Assembly: GCA_027623315.1 (NCBI GenBank)
Contig: JAQBYD010000033.1
Span: forward strand, 1-43,245
Length of the DNA: 43,245 bases
Origin: Verrucomicrobiota bacterium
GTDB taxonomy: Bacteria > Verrucomicrobiota > Kiritimatiellia > CAJWTS01
Direction of reading: 5' to 3'
A program made the position numbers and the translations under genes. The notes beneath the pieces are model-generated. The model had not been told where the DNA came from. It saw only the letters and a list, made by a program, of their open reading frames with translations, and ran no database searches. How positions within the stretch are numbered: the stretch's first letter is position 1; each line of letters opens with the position of its first letter. Below are positions 42,708 to 43,245 of the stretch, one piece after another.

Positions 42708-43141
42708 GCAAGGTTGCGAGTCCCTGATGGGTTCAAAGGGCGCATGCGGGACCGTTTCCGTTCCCCGATGTCGCCTTTCAGATCACTGCCGCATCGCCCG
42801 CAGGATGTCCGTCCTAACTCGACGACCCGATCCAAGACCGCCACATTTCAACCGAAATATGCGAATTTGGGGTTGCACGGCGGGATGGAAGCTCTTAAAC
42901 TTTTTCTTGCTCTCGGGATTAGTACGGAGCCGGTCCAAGCCGTGGAGTGACACCTGCGGCAGGGACATCCGGCGTTCCCGTTTGCGTGCAGGCGGATATT
43001 CACGGATGTCATTAACGATCGTTCTGACCAAATAAAATGATCCCGAGAGGATAGCGGGATCACAAACCAAGGAGGCCTTCTGCGGGAGGCAATCTGAAGC
43101 GGAAGCGGAAGGATTGCCAAGCGGAGGAGTAGTGTAGATTC
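42708..43141. other. Intergenic region with structured leader
   Basis: These 434 bp hold no supported gene. Two hairpins precede the small ORF at 43142: GATCCCG (43039-43045)/CGGGATC (43055-43061) and GGCAATC (43088-43094)/GATTGCC (43112-43118). GGAGGAG about 13 nt before the ATG is a strong ribosome binding site. I could not match a known riboswitch by eye. Confidence 0.45.
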
Positions 43142-43231
43142 ATGAAAAAGACCGTTCTCACGATAGCTCTAACCCGACTTTCGCTGTTCGCGGGTTCGAG
43201 GGCGAAGAACATTAGTAAACTCGTCTTTTGA
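43142..43231 (+). CDS. Very small signal-peptide ORF, possibly truncated
   Basis: The ORF has 29 residues: MKKTVLTIALTRLSLFAGSR followed by AKNISKLVF. It looks like a signal peptide (basic start, hydrophobic core, a weak SRA end) with hardly any mature part. The strong GGAGGAG site upstream supports translation. It may be the start of a secreted protein cut short by a frameshift, or a short leader peptide. Near the window end I cannot see what follows. No family can be named. Confidence 0.4.
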   Translation: MKKTVLTIALTRLSLFAGSRAKNISKLVF

Positions 43232-43245
43232 GATCATAGGTCTTC

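Noticed and set aside
43018..43130. c-di-GMP or other known riboswitch
   Set aside because: Hairpins are present but the conserved GGCAAACC/GGACGCAAAGCC-type core is missing.

Overview
The window is gene-dense, has a GC content I judge to be about 60% by eye, and comes from a Gram-negative-type bacterium. Lipoprotein signals, an outer-membrane barrel, Wza-like polysaccharide export proteins and a six-gene sodium-pumping NADH:quinone reductase (Na+-NQR) operon are all present. The combination of Na+-NQR, ribonuclease HIII, a GH4 glycosidase, a topoisomerase VI A-type protein and a MoxR/DUF58/DUF4129 cluster suggests a member of the PVC group, perhaps Kiritimatiellota or another Verrucomicrobiota-related lineage. 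No ribosomal RNA or phylogenetic marker here settles this.

Layout. (1) 264-481: tRNA-Ser(CGA) on the minus strand with its own intrinsic terminator. (2) 776-11076: one tightly overlapping plus-strand cluster. Four membrane or zinc-finger genes (GYF_2/DUF975, zinc ribbon/B-box, a six-helix membrane protein, a second small B-box protein) lead into DUF4129, DUF4350, MoxR ATPase, DUF58, SpoIIM-like and RDD genes. The core of this set is a widespread envelope-associated module of unclear function. (3) 11242-14730: an MDR dehydrogenase (plus), then on the minus strand a DUF362 protein followed by an orphan topoisomerase VI subunit A-like gene. (4) 14855-20379, minus strand: a Wzz/tyrosine kinase, a Wza-like lipoprotein and two small uncharacterised proteins in one operon, plus an outer-membrane barrel gene upstream. 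(5) 20500-24745, plus: RNase HIII overlapping a SWIM/SNF2 helicase. (6) 24755-34557: accessory metabolism (GH4 glycosidase, alpha/beta hydrolase, MgtE, M28 peptidase, Cu/Zn efflux permease, fucose-isomerase-like protein, polyprenyl synthase). These genes are separated by intergenic regions rich in inverted repeats. (7) 34755-40601: nqrABCDEF with a sigma70-type promoter and a terminator. (8) 40651-43231: a decayed TMEM43-family fragment, a transglutaminase-like gene, a second Wza-like lipoprotein and a very small signal-peptide ORF.

The most noteworthy items are: the orphan Top6A-like gene; the expanded MoxR cluster with probable zinc-finger membrane partners and a frameshifted DUF4350 start; a palindrome of about 190 bp just upstream of mgtE; G-rich repeat arms in opposite orientation; a small gene broken at a T6 run; and the TMEM43 remnant. 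No CRISPR array, transposase or phage gene was seen.
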